DNA from: Pseudomonadota bacterium
GTDB taxonomy: Bacteria > Desulfobacterota > Syntrophia > Syntrophales > UBA8958
DNA length: 43,013 nucleotides
Assembly: GCA_030057915.1 (NCBI GenBank)
Contig: JASGUC010000002.1
Location: 1-43,013, forward strand
Direction: 5' to 3'
Under the pieces are notes generated by a model. That model made no database searches. It worked only from the letters and a program-made list of their open reading frames with translations, and was not told the DNA's origin. A program made the position numbers and the translations under genes. Positions 41,259 to 43,013 of the stretch are shown piece by piece; position 1 is the first letter of the stretch; every line of letters starts with the position of its first letter.

Positions 41259-41963
41259 TTATTTTTTTACGGAGGGGAGTTTCAGGGTCGGATCGTTGGC
41301 GGGAGGTCTCCACTTATCAGCGGTGGTTTTGGATTCTTTTTGTTGTCCAGCTTGCTGCTTTTCATATTTTCTTTCCTCGGCAAGAGCCTTTCTTTCCGCC
41401 TGAGCTGCTCCTCTTGCCGCATCCTTGCCTTGGCGGTCTTGTACTGCTCCTGTCTGTTTCCCGGCTGTTGGATCGGGTTGTCCCTCCTCTTCGGGAGCGT
41501 CCACGGGCGTCAAGAGTGCCGCGGAACCCGATACCTGCCTTTCGCCGAAGACCCATCGGCCCCGCTTGTCGTTGATTTCACTAAATATATAGCCAGGCTG
41601 ATGCAAATCTCCGTCCGCATCTTCCCAGGGCGCTATCCAGATACGAATCACCTTCGGGGGAACACGCACCGGAACCTTCACCTCATACGCTGATCCCTGT
41701 ACGAGGGCCACGCCCATATCGGCGGCCCGCTCCTGAACGGGAGGAGGTGACTGTGCCTTCTCCCCGCTGTCTTCCTCTTGGGGCTTCTGGGGGTCGGCTT
41801 TGCCACGCATCTTGATGTGATACATATTACTGACTGAATGACAGCGCGGATCATCAAGGTTCACGGAATCCTCGCAGGCGAATTTTGGCGCACAGCCGGG
41901 CACGCAGCACAGCAATGCGATGATGCAGGTTGCCAATGACATTTGAAGGATTATTCTGCTCAT
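41259..41963 (-). CDS. traV: TraV, T4SS outer membrane lipoprotein
   Basis: The 234-residue precursor has a lipoprotein signal with probable lipidated Cys 24 (CCVPGCAPKFAC), paired cysteines C30 and C41 as in TraV, a Pro/Glu-rich linker, and the TraV-type C-terminal motif VIRIWIAPWEDADGDLH. It then has a long charged extension (Gln/Lys/Glu-rich). TraV anchors the TraB-TraK core in the outer membrane (VirB7 role). ATG 41963 overlaps the dsbC stop by 4 bases, so the two are translationally coupled. Confidence 0.88.
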   Translation of the reverse strand: MSRIILQMSLATCIIALLCCVPGCAPKFACEDSVNLDDPRCHSVSNMYHIKMRGKADPQKPQEEDSGEKAQSPPPVQERAADMGVALVQGSAYEVKVPVRVPPKVIRIWIAPWEDADGDLHQPGYIFSEINDKRGRWVFGERQVSGSAALLTPVDAPEEEGQPDPTAGKQTGAVQDRQGKDAARGAAQAERKALAEERKYEKQQAGQQKESKTTADKWRPPANDPTLKLPSVKK

Positions 41964-42685
41964 TTGTCCTCTGCTTTGATCAAGGCGATCAGATCAGCCT
42001 CGCTTTTGTAGCCTACCACTACCCTGCCGCTCTCGAAGATCATCGTGGGAGTCGAGGATATGCGATGGCTTCTGCCGACGCGGATGTTGTCCTCGATCGA
42101 CGCCATGCAAGCTGCCGACGGTTCACCTTCGGCCTTGAAAGGCTCTTTTGCAAACCAGGTCTTGTTCAGGGCGGCAAGACTGTCGCCCGCGCACAGAATG
42201 GAGGCCGCCTTCTTCTTGGCTTCCAAGTTCTGCGCGGCCAGGGGATACAGGTAGATATATGCGGTAACATCCTTGAGTTTGCTCAATTCACCGTGCAGCT
42301 TTTTACAGTACCCGCAGTTAGGGTCGGTAAACACCGCTACAAACCTCTTGCCGCTTCCCATGCTAATGGCGTTTTTAGTGTTTAGCGTCTTGAAGTCTAT
42401 CCGGCGCAATGAATCGATTCGTTCAGTGGTCAGGTCGCGCTTGGCGTGGATGTCAAACACGCGGCCCACGATAAAGTAACGCATGTCCTTGGTGAGGTAG
42501 GCAGCCTGGTTGTCGGACACGACTTCATACATATTGAGACCCTCGACATACCTGATCGTATCGATCCGTAGACCATTCAGGGTCCTCTTGATGGCTTCGT
42601 GCTCCGATTGCGCCTGGGACCTTGCATAAGAGGGGATCAGGGCGGCCGCAAAAGCGAGCAGGAAAGCGGTCTTTTTGCAAAGCAT
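41960..42685 (-). CDS. dsbC: DsbC-like thiol-disulfide isomerase of the transfer system
   Basis: The 241-residue precursor has a signal peptide (AFLLAFAAALIPSYARS), an N-terminal dimerisation domain and a thioredoxin fold with active site CGYC (124-127) and the cis-Pro segment SSTPTMIF. AAGGAG lies 7-8 bases before ATG 42685. It lies between traB and traV, as in SXT-type clusters, and probably forms correct disulfides in Cys-containing transfer proteins such as TraV. Confidence 0.93.
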   Translation of the reverse strand: MLCKKTAFLLAFAAALIPSYARSQAQSEHEAIKRTLNGLRIDTIRYVEGLNMYEVVSDNQAAYLTKDMRYFIVGRVFDIHAKRDLTTERIDSLRRIDFKTLNTKNAISMGSGKRFVAVFTDPNCGYCKKLHGELSKLKDVTAYIYLYPLAAQNLEAKKKAASILCAGDSLAALNKTWFAKEPFKAEGEPSAACMASIEDNIRVGRSHRISSTPTMIFESGRVVVGYKSEADLIALIKAEDK

Positions 42686-42696
42686 AATTTTTCTCC

Positions 42697-43013
42697 TTAT
42701 CTGTGTTGGGACAAGCTGCTTCCGGATATTTTAAGCTCCTGGCCTTTCAAGAGCACAAGCTCTACCTCGCGGCCAGCATCTATCTCAATAATCGGAAACA
42801 GCCTTTCCGCCATGCGCATATAATACTGCGCTACCATCTCCAGCGCCTTCCCCGTGCCGCCTAGCCCGGCGGACTGCAACACATCGCTTGTGTCAGGACG
42901 CGAGAAGTTGGTGTGCGTGTTGGTGTCGCCCGTGGTAAGTTGCAGTGTCGTACTTGAGGTAGGCTTGACCGCCGTGGCAATGCCGCTGAGCGTGCCGGCG
43001 AAAATCGCCATGG
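42697..43013 (-). CDS. traB: TraB (VirB10-like), C-terminal part only
   Basis: The frame is open to the window edge, so only the last 105 or so residues are seen. They match the end of TraB: a Gly/Ala-rich segment, then MVAQYYMRMAERLFPIIEID and a short strand (REVELVLLKGQELKI). TraB spans both membranes in the F-type channel. It ends 11 bases before dsbC. Confidence 0.85.
   Translation of the reverse strand, partial: MAIFAGTLSGIATAVKPTSSTTLQLTTGDTNTHTNFSRPDTSDVLQSAGLGGTGKALEMVAQYYMRMAERLFPIIEIDAGREVELVLLKGQELKISGSSLSQHR

Overview
The window is from a GC-rich bacterial chromosome that changes character at a tRNA gene near position 24,000. The left part carries a transhydrogenase-type flavoprotein operon with glutamate-synthase-like pieces, PAS-rich histidine kinases and a TetR-controlled beta-oxidation operon. 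That gene content suggests an anaerobic deltaproteobacterium, perhaps of the Syntrophales. This is an inference from gene content; no rRNA or marker gene is present to confirm it.

Left part (1-23,998). A partial PAS histidine kinase runs off the left edge. Next is a minus-strand operon (9019 to 2283): a small Cys-rich protein, a NuoE/HydC-like [2Fe-2S] subunit with a zinc-finger-like tail, a 1083-residue NuoF-GltD fusion, a NuoG/HoxU-like ferredoxin subunit, and an FMN-binding glutamate-synthase-domain protein. The NuoE + NuoF/GltD + ferredoxin set matches the Stn (Sporomusa-type Nfn) electron-bifurcating transhydrogenases. The extra glutamate-synthase-like gene is the unusual partner. Plus-strand genes follow: a hybrid histidine kinase, a polytopic membrane TPR protein, a family 2 glycosyltransferase, a TetR regulator with clear operator-like palindromes, and an acyl-CoA dehydrogenase / hydroxyacyl-CoA dehydrogenase-enoyl-CoA hydratase / thiolase operon resembling fadE-fadN-fadA. 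A terminator and a nitrilase-family amidase close this part.

Right part (23,999-43,013). A tRNA-Val(CAC) with its own promoter is followed by a terminator, paired direct repeats and a P4-type tyrosine integrase. After these, everything runs on the minus strand toward the integrase: an AlpA-like protein, small membrane and accessory proteins, a RecD-like helicase, a ribbon-helix-helix-like protein, and an F-type type IV secretion system (traL, traE, traK, traC, traA, traV, dsbC and the end of traB). This is the integrase end of an integrative and conjugative element (ICE) inserted at the tRNA 3' end. Its other end lies outside the window. The traL-E-K block sits downstream of traC rather than before traB. 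The cluster also contains a 1223-residue exported PKD-repeat protein and an OmpA-family protein.

Two sequence-level patterns in the ICE stand out. A 12-base motif, GGAAGTAATATA on the minus strand, lies just upstream of three gene groups; at traC it directly follows a strong terminator, so it looks like a shared promoter element. Four copies of a hairpin repeat that carries a ribosome-binding-site-like leader lie in the leaders of type IV secretion genes, together with IS200/IS605-end-like palindromes but no transposase. One repeat copy separates the traC ribosome-binding site from its start codon.
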